Assembly (NCBI GenBank): GCA_050699875.1
Contig: JBOHFX010000184.1
Coordinates: 1 to 64,000 of the forward strand
From: GCA-003244245 sp050699875
Lineage (GTDB): Bacteria > Actinomycetota > Actinomycetes > Mycobacteriales > Pseudonocardiaceae
Length of the DNA stretch: 64,000 bases
Direction of reading: 5' to 3'
Below the pieces are notes generated by a model. The model saw only the letters and a list, made by a program, of their open reading frames with translations, did not search any database and was not told the DNA's origin. The translations under genes were made by a program, and so were the position numbers. Positions 15,841-24,205 of the stretch are shown one piece after another. Position 1 is the first letter of the stretch; the number at the start of each line of letters is the position of its first letter.

Positions 15841-16395
15841 GCAACGAACGACCGAGCCGGGGCTACCGGACGCGAAGACCTTGGAGGCTGCGAATTCCGA
15901 GACGGGCAGCGGCAAAAGTGGAACCGTGCCGCGACCGGCTGGCGCAAGTGGTCGAAACTGATCGACGCGGCGACGAGCGAGCCCGGTGGGCGAATGGCGA
16001 TCAGTTCCTGGGGCACCCCGGACCGGGTGCCGTTCCTCGCGATTCCCATGCAGATCACGATGCAGCGGCTCCAAGTGCCGCCACCGCCGCCGGGAACGCC
16101 CGGCCCACTCTCGCGCCCGACACCGGAGGCGGTGGGCGGCCTGCTGGAAGCGGCCGGCTTCTCCGATGTCGAGGTGGAGGAGGCCGAGGTGATCATCGAA
16201 TGGCAGTCACCAGGGGAGTTCACGACCTTCGTCCGGGAGACCGCCCCTCCGATCACTGCAATGATGGCTGCGCATCCGAAGGAGGTCCAGGACGAGACGT
16301 GGGCGGCCATTACTGAGTCCGTCAGGCAGCGGGCTGTGGATTCGGGGACGGTTAGGGTTTCGAACTTGGCCCTCCTGGCTGTCGGCCGGGCCTAG
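15841..16395 (+). pseudogene. Remnant of a class I SAM methyltransferase lacking its SAM-binding core
   Basis: From 15901 the frame reads GQRQKWNRAATGWRKWSKLI, the usual N-terminus of a methyltransferase subfamily. It then jumps within a few residues to EPGGRMAISSWGTPDRVPFL, which is the segment after the last strand of the Rossmann core, and continues to a normal C-terminus (LLEAAGFSDVEVEE, then LALLAVGRA). The 110-150 residues with the SAM-binding Gly motifs are missing in frame. No ATG or GTG lies upstream between the nrnA stop and this remnant; the first ATG is at 15994. It is judged a decayed gene. Confidence 0.75.
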
Positions 16396-16559
16396 TTCCC
16401 CGCCGCACAGGGTCGTCGTCATAAGGGCGCCTTGGACCCTGCGCTTACGCCGAGTCCTGACCGTCTTCGAATCGCCCCGCGCCGTAGGCCAGCCGGTGAC
16501 GGGCGGTGGTGTGGCATGCTGCCACCCTCCGTGTCCGGACCGTGATGAGAGGCATTGGC

Positions 16560-16994
16560 ATGAGTGGCGAGGACGGGTTGCGACCGGGCCCACTCCCGGG
16601 GATGCCGGGCGCACAAGACCCACCACTGCTAGCTGGCTCACCCAGTGCCACGACGGCGGGCAGCGGCGGGTTTTCGGTCGACCTGGAGCGCGCTCCCCAA
16701 GCCATCGCCGACCTGCGCGCCGCGGCGGACGCCCTACGGGTCGAGGCCAGGAGGGCGGGGGACTTAGCTCGAATCACACCACCAGGCCTCGATGCAGTGA
16801 GCGCGGACGCGGTGCGGATCATGGTGGATGTTGCCGTCGGCGAGCAAGGCTCGCTAAGACTCGCGCTGCTCGGCGCGGCGGATCGATTCGATGGAGATGC
16901 CGACAAACTGGAGGCTGGTCTCAAAACCCACCGGCAGGCCGACGAGATCAGCATCCCGAAAGCCCGAGAACTGAATCTCAGGACCCAGCTGTGA
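16560..16994 (+). CDS. PE-like helical protein of a type VII secretion-associated cassette
   Basis: The product of about 144 residues has a Gly/Pro-rich start and then a two-helix region: FSVDLERAPQAIADLRAAADALRVEARRAG, a turn around PPGLDAVSADAVRI, and a second helix ending RFDGDADKLEAGL. That layout resembles PE-type partners of PPE proteins in Pseudonocardiales. The ATG at 16560 follows GAGAGG. The gene overlaps the next ATG (TGATG) and opens a four-gene set. No ESX core component is in the window, so secretion is inferred from the neighbours. Confidence 0.7.
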   Translation: MSGEDGLRPGPLPGMPGAQDPPLLAGSPSATTAGSGGFSVDLERAPQAIADLRAAADALRVEARRAGDLARITPPGLDAVSADAVRIMVDVAVGEQGSLRLALLGAADRFDGDADKLEAGLKTHRQADEISIPKARELNLRTQL

Positions 16995-17581
16995 TGCTTC
17001 GGTCGCCGTTTTTGGTGTGGATGCTAATAGGCGCAACGATGCTGGCCGCCACCGGATGCTCCGCGACGCAGGGTGGCTCGGCGGCACCGCCAGCCAGCGC
17101 GGGCGTCCCAATGCAGGTGCGTCAGCAGCTGTCGCCCCCGGTTGAGAGTCCTCGTGATATCAGGGCGTACGGGGACAGACCGTGTGACCTCTTCACCACG
17201 GCGCAGCTCAAGGCATTCGGATTCGACCTGCCACCGCGCAGCACTGACACCTTGCCTTCCGGAAACAAAGTGTGTGTGTGGGTCGATAGCGGTCGCAATG
17301 GTGAGCTCGCCGCCACGACATATCCAGACTGGGACATCCTGGAGCGCACCTATGCGAATCGGGTGGCGTTGCCGGTCTTCCAGCCGTTCCAGATAGCCGA
17401 GCTGCCGGCGTTAGCTCATCAGCCAGGGGCGGTACCCACCTGCGACGTGACGGTCGGGCTGGCTGAAAGGCAGGGCCTTGAGATCGAATTCACCGATCTT
17501 AGCCAGCCCCATGAGGACCCGTGTGGTGCGGCGCGGGCGGCGGCGGAGGTGGCGGTGGGCAACCTGCCGCCATTGGGTTGA
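16994..17581 (+). CDS. DUF3558 lipoprotein
   Basis: The 195-residue protein has a lipoprotein signal (MLRSPFLVWMLIGATMLAATGC, with lipobox ATGC and Cys near residue 22), a Pro/Ser linker, and a domain with DRPCDLFTTAQLKAFGFD, VCVWVDS and a late Cys pair (PTCDVTV, EDPCGAARA). This is the DUF3558 pattern found in actinobacteria, often beside ESX-related genes. The ATG overlaps the preceding TGA. Its function is not known; it is expected on the outer face of the membrane. Confidence 0.85.
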   Translation: MLRSPFLVWMLIGATMLAATGCSATQGGSAAPPASAGVPMQVRQQLSPPVESPRDIRAYGDRPCDLFTTAQLKAFGFDLPPRSTDTLPSGNKVCVWVDSGRNGELAATTYPDWDILERTYANRVALPVFQPFQIAELPALAHQPGAVPTCDVTVGLAERQGLEIEFTDLSQPHEDPCGAARAAAEVAVGNLPPLG

Positions 17582-17591
17582 GGGGGAACCG

Positions 17592-18827
17592 ATGAGTACC
17601 TGTGTGAACTACTGGACCTACGCGCATCAGACGATCCGGCATGAGATGTACGACGGCCACGGGCCATCCAGCCAGGGTGATGCGATGCTGGGTTGGCACC
17701 AGTTGGCCGACCGGTTGATCAGCGTGCGGCACTACGTCGACACCGCTATCGCCGGGGTGCAGACATCCCAGCAGGGTGCGGCGGCGGATGCGGCGGTCGG
17801 GGCGATGACCCCACTCGGTGCCTGGGTGGAGGAGGCCAGGAGGCTGGCGATCGACACCGGCAACCGGATCGACGAACAGATCAGCGCGTTCACCGTCGCC
17901 AAGGGCAATGTTCCTGAGGTTCCACCCGAGCCGCGCGGCAGGGGATGGAAGGACATCCCGGGCATCGACTCGTTCACCACCTCCGATCAGGAAATCGATG
18001 AAGCCTTCAACCAGGAGCAGCAGCGGCAGGCTCGCGCCGCGATGGCCTCTTATCAGGACGGCACGAACACCCGGCTGGTGGCCCTGAGTCAGTTCGCGCC
18101 GCCACCCGCCGGAGAGCCCAACCTCGCCATCCCCACCGGGGCGCGATCCGAGGTCGGCGGCGTCTCCGGTGGTGAAGCACCCGGTGGTAGCGGCTTGCCA
18201 GGTAGTGGCGCCGCGCCGGGGTCTCCCACAACGCTGGCCGGGGTTGCCGACCCAGTACCAGTCAATTCGACGGCTGCCACGCCGACCACCCCGCAGAGCG
18301 GCTCCGGCGTCAACGGTCCGGAGCACACCGGAGCACGCCCGGGTGCGTCGGCCGTACCCGCAGCGTCGGCCGGTGCATCTCCCGGCGCTCCGTTCGTGGC
18401 CGGTCCTGTGGGCGGGGGCTCGAGCCGGATCGGCCAAGACGGGACGCGAGGAGGATCTGCTGCGCGAGGCTTCGCAGCCCCTCGAGGACTGGGTTCAACG
18501 CAAGGGATGGGTTCAGCGGGAGTGGGATCGCACCGAGCCGCGGGGGGATTCGGCCCCACCGGCTCGCCAGAATCGGCAGCGCGCGGTCCCTCGGCCGGCG
18601 CAGCCGGTGCTGGCCGTGTCCCCGGTGCCGGAATGTCTGCGGCGACTAGTGGCGCGGCGCCTTTCGGGGCCACTGGCGGGGGGAGAAGCGGCGAGGACAA
18701 GGAGCGGCGACGCCCGTCCTATCTCGTCGAGTCCGATGCGGACCGGCTTATCGGTGACCTGCCGCAGACCGCGCCGGCGGTGATCGGCGAGGATCTCCCG
18801 GATGACCGCGAGTCCCACCGCGGATGA
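17592..18827 (+). CDS. PPE-like protein with long Gly/Ala/Pro-rich tail
   Basis: The 411-residue product starts MSTCVNYWTYAHQTIRHEMY and forms a helical domain of about 150 residues (WHQLADRLISVRHYVDTAIAGVQ, then QGAAADAAVGAMTPLGAWVEEAR). A 200-residue low-complexity Gly/Ser/Ala/Pro tail and a charged C-terminus (GEDKERRRPSYLVESDADRLIGDLP) follow. The helical part resembles the PPE/WXG-type proteins of Pseudonocardiaceae. The ATG at 17592 has GGGGGAA upstream. It overlaps the EspG-like gene (ATGA). It is probably a type VII substrate or structural partner of the PE-like protein. Confidence 0.72.
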   Translation: MSTCVNYWTYAHQTIRHEMYDGHGPSSQGDAMLGWHQLADRLISVRHYVDTAIAGVQTSQQGAAADAAVGAMTPLGAWVEEARRLAIDTGNRIDEQISAFTVAKGNVPEVPPEPRGRGWKDIPGIDSFTTSDQEIDEAFNQEQQRQARAAMASYQDGTNTRLVALSQFAPPPAGEPNLAIPTGARSEVGGVSGGEAPGGSGLPGSGAAPGSPTTLAGVADPVPVNSTAATPTTPQSGSGVNGPEHTGARPGASAVPAASAGASPGAPFVAGPVGGGSSRIGQDGTRGGSAARGFAAPRGLGSTQGMGSAGVGSHRAAGGFGPTGSPESAARGPSAGAAGAGRVPGAGMSAATSGAAPFGATGGGRSGEDKERRRPSYLVESDADRLIGDLPQTAPAVIGEDLPDDRESHRG

Positions 18828-19615
18828 ACCGGTCCGGGGTCCTGCGGTTGTCCAACGGGGAGTTCACCGCGTTGTGGCGACGGATGGAGCTGGGGGATCA
18901 GCCGCTGCTGCTCGCCGTCCCAGACCACGGCGCGACGCTGGACGAGCGTGATCGGCTCGACGGTCAGGCATGGGAGCAGCTGCGCGCCCGTGGGTTGGTC
19001 GACGTCCGGCGGCCCCGACCCGAGATCGAGGACGCGCTGGGCGCGCTCGCCCGTCCCGCCGTCGAGGTGGACCTACGGATGATCATCGGTCCCTGCGAGG
19101 AGGTCCGGGTGCTGGCGTGCGCATCGGGCATGGTCGGCGTCGTCAGCGTTGCGGCCCCGCAGTCTGTCGATCTCGTCCCGGCGCACCCATCCCGGCTGGC
19201 TGAGGCCCTGCTGGCGTACGTCCCGGATCACCCAGCTGCAGCCGGCAACGCCGTCGTCATCCCCGCGGAACTCACTCAGGGGGTCGGGCTGGAGGCAGGC
19301 ACCGAGCTCGCCCGGTTGGAGCGAGCCGGGCTGCGAACCGACGATGCCCGTCAGGTCCGCCGGCTCATCGCAGGGAAGGTGGTTCGGCGGTTCAAGATCG
19401 GTGCAGCTGCCCGGGAACGGCTGGGACGCCGCCACCGAGCCCGCGACGTCGTCAGCGTCCTGGATACCGAACACGGTCGGATCCAGATCCGCCGCCACGG
19501 CAACCAGCGAGACGGCGACCGGCTACTCCTCGCCCCAACCGGCAGGCAACGGCTGACCAGCGACGTCACCGCGTTGATCCATACTGTGGTGGAGGCCGCA
19601 GCGTCGCAACGCTGA
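18824..19615 (+). CDS. EspG-family ESX secretion-associated protein
   Basis: The 263-residue protein begins VLRLSNGEFTALWRRMELGDQPLLL and has VDLRMIIGPCEEVRVLACASG in the middle, with beta-rich flanks. This fits the EspG fold, a cytosolic chaperone that binds the helical tip of PE-PPE dimers and targets them to ESX machinery. The ATGA overlap with the PPE-like gene supports a chaperone-substrate pair. EspG is highly divergent and the assignment rests on both pattern and context. Confidence 0.75.
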   Translation: MNRSGVLRLSNGEFTALWRRMELGDQPLLLAVPDHGATLDERDRLDGQAWEQLRARGLVDVRRPRPEIEDALGALARPAVEVDLRMIIGPCEEVRVLACASGMVGVVSVAAPQSVDLVPAHPSRLAEALLAYVPDHPAAAGNAVVIPAELTQGVGLEAGTELARLERAGLRTDDARQVRRLIAGKVVRRFKIGAAARERLGRRHRARDVVSVLDTEHGRIQIRRHGNQRDGDRLLLAPTGRQRLTSDVTALIHTVVEAAASQR

Positions 19616-19643
19616 CCGCCGGAACATCCGGGAGGTTCTCCTG

Positions 19644-20984
19644 GTGCCACACGTTCCGCAGGTGCCCGCCCGGCGGGTGTTCGCGCTGGCCGTTCCCGCG
19701 CTGGGCGTGCTCGCCGCCGAACCGCTCTACCTGCTGGTGGACACCGCCGTGGTGGGCCGGCTCGGTGCCGTCGCGTTGGCGGCGCTGGCCGTCGGCGGTG
19801 TCGTGCTGGTGCAGATCCCTCTCCAGCTCACCTTCCTGTCCTATGGCACCACCGCCCGCAGCGCACGGCTGTACGGGTCGGGGCAGCGCGCCGCGGCGGT
19901 ATCCCACGGCGTCCAGGCCACCTGGCTTGCGGTGGGTATCGGCGGTATAGCCCTGGTCACCGGCCAGCTCGCCGCCGGGCCGGTGGTGCGGCTGCTCGCC
20001 AGCCCCGGACCGGTGGCCGACGCGGCGTTCGGCTGGCTGCGCATCGCGCTGTTCGGAGCGCCGTTCGTGCTGATCACCCTGGCGGGCAATGGCTGGATGC
20101 GCGGAGTCCAGGACACCGCCCGCCCGCTGCGTTACGTCCTGGTCGGCAATGCGATCTCGGCTGCGCTGTGCCCGGTGCTGGTGCACGGCGCCGGAGCGGT
20201 CACGGGCTTCGGGCTGCCGGGTTCGGCGGTGGCCAACGTCGTAGGGCAGGTGATCGCCGCCGGCTTGTTCCTCCGGGCGCTGGTCGTCGAACGGGTCACC
20301 GCACGGCCGAGCTGGACGGCGATGCGTGCGCAGCTGGGTACGGGTCGCGATCTCGTCCTGCGAGGCCTGGCCTTCCAAGCCTGCTTCCTGTCGGCGACCT
20401 CGGTGGCGGCGCGAACCTCCGCCGCAGCAGCCGGCGCGCATCAGGTCGTGCTGCAGCTGTGGTTGTTCGTGGCGATGCTGTTGGACTCGCTGGCTATCGC
20501 CGCACAGTCGCTGGTCGGCGCCGCGCTGGGCGCGGGCAGCGGATCCAGCGCCCGCGCCCTGGCCTGGCAGGTCACCCGCTACGGCCTTGCGTTCGGGATC
20601 GCGCTCGGGCTGGTGTTCGCCGCGGCCGAGCCGCTGGCGCCGCGGCTGTTCACCTCCGACACCGCCGTGCTGGCCGAGATACCGTACGCCTGGTGGTTCT
20701 TCGTCGCGCTGCAGCCAGTGGCGGGCGTGGTGTTCGCGTTGGACGGGGTGTTGCTCGGCGCCGGAGACGCGGCGTTCCTACGCACTTCCACCCTGATCAG
20801 CGCACTGGTCGGGTTCCTGCCGGCAGTATGGGCGTCCTTCGTGTTCGATTGGGGATTGTTGGGCATCTGGTCTGGGCTGAGCGCCTTTATGGTGCTTCGG
20901 TTGGTGTTCGTGCTGGCCCGAACCCGCGGTGGCGGCTGGGTGGTGACCGGTGCTGCGCGCGACCCCGGCAGGATCGCGCCATGA
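19644..20984 (+). CDS. MATE-family efflux transporter (DinF-like)
   Basis: The 446-residue membrane protein has about 12 hydrophobic segments in two homologous halves. It begins RRVFALAVPALGVLAAEPLYLLVDTAVVGRLG, the MATE/DinF N-terminal signature, and has a matching half from about residue 225 (RDLVLRGLAFQACFLSATSVAARTSAAAAGAHQV). Members export drugs or metabolites using a sodium or proton gradient; the substrate here is unknown. The GTG start follows GGGAGG. The stop overlaps the truB ATG (ATGA), a common arrangement in actinobacteria. Confidence 0.9.
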   Translation: MPHVPQVPARRVFALAVPALGVLAAEPLYLLVDTAVVGRLGAVALAALAVGGVVLVQIPLQLTFLSYGTTARSARLYGSGQRAAAVSHGVQATWLAVGIGGIALVTGQLAAGPVVRLLASPGPVADAAFGWLRIALFGAPFVLITLAGNGWMRGVQDTARPLRYVLVGNAISAALCPVLVHGAGAVTGFGLPGSAVANVVGQVIAAGLFLRALVVERVTARPSWTAMRAQLGTGRDLVLRGLAFQACFLSATSVAARTSAAAAGAHQVVLQLWLFVAMLLDSLAIAAQSLVGAALGAGSGSSARALAWQVTRYGLAFGIALGLVFAAAEPLAPRLFTSDTAVLAEIPYAWWFFVALQPVAGVVFALDGVLLGAGDAAFLRTSTLISALVGFLPAVWASFVFDWGLLGIWSGLSAFMVLRLVFVLARTRGGGWVVTGAARDPGRIAP

Positions 20985-21892
20985 ATGCCGAGCCGGCGCC
21001 GGCCGCTCTGGTAATGCCCGCTGGTCTGGTGGTGGTCGACAAGCCCGCCGGGATGACCTCCCACGACGTGATTTCCCGGCTGCGCCGGCTGCTGGGTACC
21101 CGCCGGATCGGGCACGCCGGCACCTTGGACCCGATGGCCACCGGCGTGCTCGTCTGCGGCGTGCAGCGCGCCACCAGGTTGCTCGGGCATCTCCCGCTGG
21201 AGCCCAAGGTCTACCGGGGCACGGTGCGGCTGGGCGTGGCCACCAGCACCGATGATGCCGACGGTGAACGCACCTACGTCAGCGACGCTTCCGCGGTCGA
21301 CGAGCAGGAGATCCTCGCGGGAGTGGCGAGCCTGCGTGGCGCGGTTGAACAGGTGCCCAGTACGGTCAGCGCTATAAAGATCAACGGTAGGCGGGCCTAC
21401 GCGCGGGCTCGCGCCGGCGAGCAGGTCACGCTCGCGGCCCGCCCGGTGATCGTGTCCCGGTTCGACGTCCTCACGTTGCGACGTGGCGATTCAGTGACTG
21501 ACCTCGATGTGCTGGTGGAGTGCAGCGGCGGTACCTACATCCGGGCGCTGGCCAGGGACCTCGGCGCTGCCCTGGGAGTGGGGGGCCACCTGACCGTGCT
21601 ACGCCGCACCCGGGTGGGGCACTTCGGTCTCGATGTCGCCCGCACCCTCGATGACATCGCCAACGCACCGGGTGTGCCGGCCGCGGTGGATGAGGTTGTG
21701 GCGACCGCCTTCGCTCACCGCGTGGTAGACGCTGAGCAGGCGCGGATACTGGCCCACGGCGGATCGCTGCCGACCGTCGGGCTGCCAGGAACGTACGCCG
21801 CGATCGACTCGCAGGGACATGCCGTCGCCCTGCTCGCCGAGCGTGATGGGCAGGCTCGCCCGGTCCTGGTGCTGCGTCCCGCCGGCGGGTGA
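20981..21892 (+). CDS. truB: tRNA pseudouridine(55) synthase TruB
   Basis: TruB isomerises U55 in the T-loop of tRNAs. The 303-residue protein has LVVVDKPAGMTSHDVISRLRR near 16-36, HAGTLDPMATGVLVCGV near 46-62 with the catalytic Asp, and VPSTVSAIKINGRRAYARAR near 125-144, then a C-terminal PUA-like domain. The ATG at 20981 lies in the overlap with the MATE stop. The long upstream extension of the frame is an artefact running through the MATE gene in another phase. Confidence 0.96.
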   Translation: MNAEPAPAALVMPAGLVVVDKPAGMTSHDVISRLRRLLGTRRIGHAGTLDPMATGVLVCGVQRATRLLGHLPLEPKVYRGTVRLGVATSTDDADGERTYVSDASAVDEQEILAGVASLRGAVEQVPSTVSAIKINGRRAYARARAGEQVTLAARPVIVSRFDVLTLRRGDSVTDLDVLVECSGGTYIRALARDLGAALGVGGHLTVLRRTRVGHFGLDVARTLDDIANAPGVPAAVDEVVATAFAHRVVDAEQARILAHGGSLPTVGLPGTYAAIDSQGHAVALLAERDGQARPVLVLRPAGG

Positions 21893-21911
21893 CCGGTTAG
21901 TCTCATCGCCC

Positions 21912-22844
21912 GTGCAGCGTTGGCGTGGGATAGAGGCCATCCCGAGCGGATGGGGCCGCAGCGTGGTCACCATCGGTGTGTTCGATGGAATGCACCGTGG
22001 TCATGTCCAGCTAGTCGGGCAGGCTGTACGGCGTGCTCATGAGCTGGGCGTTCCCAGCGTGCTGATGACCTTCGACCCGCACCCTTCGGAGGTCGTCCGG
22101 CCCGGCAGCCACCCGGCGCAACTCACGACCCTGCATCGCCGCGCCGAACTGGTCGAACAGCTCGGGGTCGAGGTCTTCCTCGTCTTGCCGTTCACCGCCG
22201 AACTGTCCCGGGTGCTGGCCGACGAATTCGTTCACGAGGTGCTCGTCGAGCGCCTGCACGTGGCAGAGGTGGTAGTCGGGGACAACTTCACCTTCGGGCA
22301 CAAAGCAGCCGGCAACATCGAGCTGCTGCGCACCTTGGGGCGTCGCTTCGGGTTCACCGCCGAGGGCGTGGGGTTGCTGTCCCAAGGTGAGCTGACCTTC
22401 TCCTCCACATACATCCGCTCCTGCATCGACGCCGGTGACGTCGCGGCGGCCGGCACCGCGTTGGGTCGCCCGCACCGGTTGGAAGGAATCGTGGTCCGCG
22501 GGGACCAGCGTGGCCGCAGCTTGGGCTACCCGACGGCGAACCTGTCAACCCCGCGCCATGCCGCAATACCCGCTGACGGTGTGTATGCGTGCCGCTTCGT
22601 GCACCGTGGTCGGGAGCTGGCGGCGGCCGTCTCGGTCGGCACGAACCCGACGTTCTCCGGACGCGAACGCCGCGTGGAGGCATTTGTGCTGGATCTGAAC
22701 GAGGACTTCTACGGTGAGCGGGTGGCGTTGGACTTCGTCGAGCGGCTGCGCGGCATGTGCCGTTTCGACACACCCGAGCAACTCGTAGCTCAGATCGCCG
22801 ACGATGTGGTACGCACCCGCAAGGTGCTCGAACGGACCAGGTGA
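21912..22844 (+). CDS. ribF: Bifunctional riboflavin kinase/FAD synthetase
   Basis: RibF phosphorylates riboflavin to FMN and adenylates FMN to FAD. The 310 residues show the N-terminal adenylyltransferase domain (VVTIGVFDGMHRGHVQLVG near 17-35, TFDPHP near 57, VVGDNFTFGHKAAGN near 118). The C-terminal kinase domain has GRSLGYPTANLS near 201-212 and VSVGTNPTFSGRERRVEAF near 240. The GTG at 21912 gives the standard family length. It follows truB by 19 bases. Confidence 0.95.
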   Translation: MQRWRGIEAIPSGWGRSVVTIGVFDGMHRGHVQLVGQAVRRAHELGVPSVLMTFDPHPSEVVRPGSHPAQLTTLHRRAELVEQLGVEVFLVLPFTAELSRVLADEFVHEVLVERLHVAEVVVGDNFTFGHKAAGNIELLRTLGRRFGFTAEGVGLLSQGELTFSSTYIRSCIDAGDVAAAGTALGRPHRLEGIVVRGDQRGRSLGYPTANLSTPRHAAIPADGVYACRFVHRGRELAAAVSVGTNPTFSGRERRVEAFVLDLNEDFYGERVALDFVERLRGMCRFDTPEQLVAQIADDVVRTRKVLERTR

Positions 22845-22940
22845 GGTGCTCGCGGTCTGCAGCGGCGGTGTCCACAGACCCTGCGGTCTTCGTACTGAGT
22901 CCTGGCAGGATGCCAGTACGGGGCACGGAAGGGGAGACCG

Positions 22941-23456
22941 GTGGACGACCAGCTCACCGTCGCGCGCAATGTCGCCCTGCAGCGGGAGTGGTACGGGGAG
23001 CCGCTCGGCGATCGGGTACGGCGACTCGTGGTCGCCTTCGATGTCTCCCAGGCGCAGCTGGCCGAGGTGCTCGGTCTCAGCGCGCCGATGCTCAGCCAGT
23101 TGATGAGTGGCCGCCGGGCGAAGATCGGCAATCCAGCGGTGCTGGCCAGGATGGTGATGCTGGAGCGCCGAGTGCTCACCCCTGAGGTCGCCTCAGGTGA
23201 CCCAGCCGCGATCCGGGCGGCGTTGGAGGAGATCCGCGACTCCCGGCCCACCGTCAGCCGGCCCACCGTCAGCCGGGAAACACTGCCGGTCGGGGAGCAC
23301 GGTGATGATGCGCTCGTCTCGGCACTGCGCGCGATGGTCGATCCGACTGACCTTGCTGCCGCGGCGCGCCTGCTGGAGGAGGGATTCCCGCTGATCGCGG
23401 GATTGCTTCGCCGCGCAGCCAACCCCGATCAAAAGATCGACCGGCAGGTCGAGTAG
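22941..23456 (+). CDS. XRE-type helix-turn-helix DNA-binding protein
   Basis: The 171-residue protein has a helix-turn-helix near residues 27-58 (LVVAFDVSQAQLAEVLGLSAPMLSQLMSGRRAKIGNP). A helical C-terminal region follows, interrupted by a direct SRPTVSRPTVSR repeat near 100-111. The start is a GTG after GGGGAG. Its targets are unknown. Proteins of this type lie upstream of rpsO in several actinobacteria, where no function has been assigned to my knowledge. Confidence 0.8.
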   Translation: MDDQLTVARNVALQREWYGEPLGDRVRRLVVAFDVSQAQLAEVLGLSAPMLSQLMSGRRAKIGNPAVLARMVMLERRVLTPEVASGDPAAIRAALEEIRDSRPTVSRPTVSRETLPVGEHGDDALVSALRAMVDPTDLAAAARLLEEGFPLIAGLLRRAANPDQKIDRQVE

Positions 23457-23630
23457 GCCCCGGCAGCGGTGCGGACGCCATGCAGGGCGATCAAGGGGGG
23501 TGCCGGACGTCGACCGGTGGGCTGGTAACCTCGCGAGGGATCTGGCTGCGGTCCGTGGCGGTCGGCTCCGTCGGTAGTAGCCGCGTGATTGCGGCCCACA
23601 CGGTACGAGATGACAGGAGAAGATCGACCC

Positions 23631-23900
23631 GTGGCGCTGTCCACCGCACAGAAGAGTGAGATCCTGACCGAGTACGGGCTGCGTGGCGGGGACACCGGGT
23701 CCCCGGAGGCGCAGGTGGCCCTGTTGACCAAACGGATCATGGACCTTACCGAACACCTCAAGCAGCACAAGCACGACCATCACTCCCGGCGCGGACTGCT
23801 TCTCATGGTCGGCCGCCGCCGCAACTTGTTGAACTACTTGGCCAAGGTCGACATCGCCCGGTACCGATCCCTGATCGAGCGCCTCGGCCTGCGCCGTTGA
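23631..23900 (+). CDS. rpsO: 30S ribosomal protein S15
   Basis: S15 binds the 16S central domain early in 30S assembly. The 89-residue product is the standard length and has LRGGDTGSPEAQVALLTKRI, HLKQHKHDHHSRRGLLLMVGRRR and LLNYLAKVDIARYRSLIERLGLRR. The GTG at 23631 has AGGAGA 10 bases upstream; an in-frame start at 23589 would add 14 foreign residues. It precedes pnp, the usual arrangement. Confidence 0.97.
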   Translation: MALSTAQKSEILTEYGLRGGDTGSPEAQVALLTKRIMDLTEHLKQHKHDHHSRRGLLLMVGRRRNLLNYLAKVDIARYRSLIERLGLRR

Positions 23901-23990
23901 CTCTGCGCTGTTGGCATTGCGTCCTTGACACTGTGCCTTGACCTGCGCCGTTGCGCTGTGCCTGACTTGCGTCCTTGACGCTGTGCGTGG
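23888..23990 (+). repeat. About 50-bp imperfect tandem duplication from the rpsO 3' end
   Basis: The block starting CCTGCGCCGTTG at 23888 (last rpsO codons) recurs at 23942. Both copies continue into TTGCGTCCTTGAC-CTGTGC (near 23918 and 23968), and a further GTGTCCTTGAC occurs near 23994. The rest of the 305-bp gap to pnp (23901-24205) shows no ORF with family similarity. It presumably carries pnp leader and processing signals. Confidence 0.7.
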
Positions 23991-24205
23991 ACCGTGTCCT
24001 TGACCCGAGCCAGGCCCTGACACTACAACCACATATCGCCGCACGAGCCACCTCGTCACCGTCGTCGGACTGTCGTCCGCCGGTCCTCGGTAGTGGCTCC
24101 CGAGAGCAGGTCTCACGTTCCGGGGGCTTCGATCGAAGACCGGCCTGTCGTCCCTCCTCCCGTGGATGGTGTCACCAGGGGTCCGTGTCGCGAGGAGGAG
24201 AGAAA

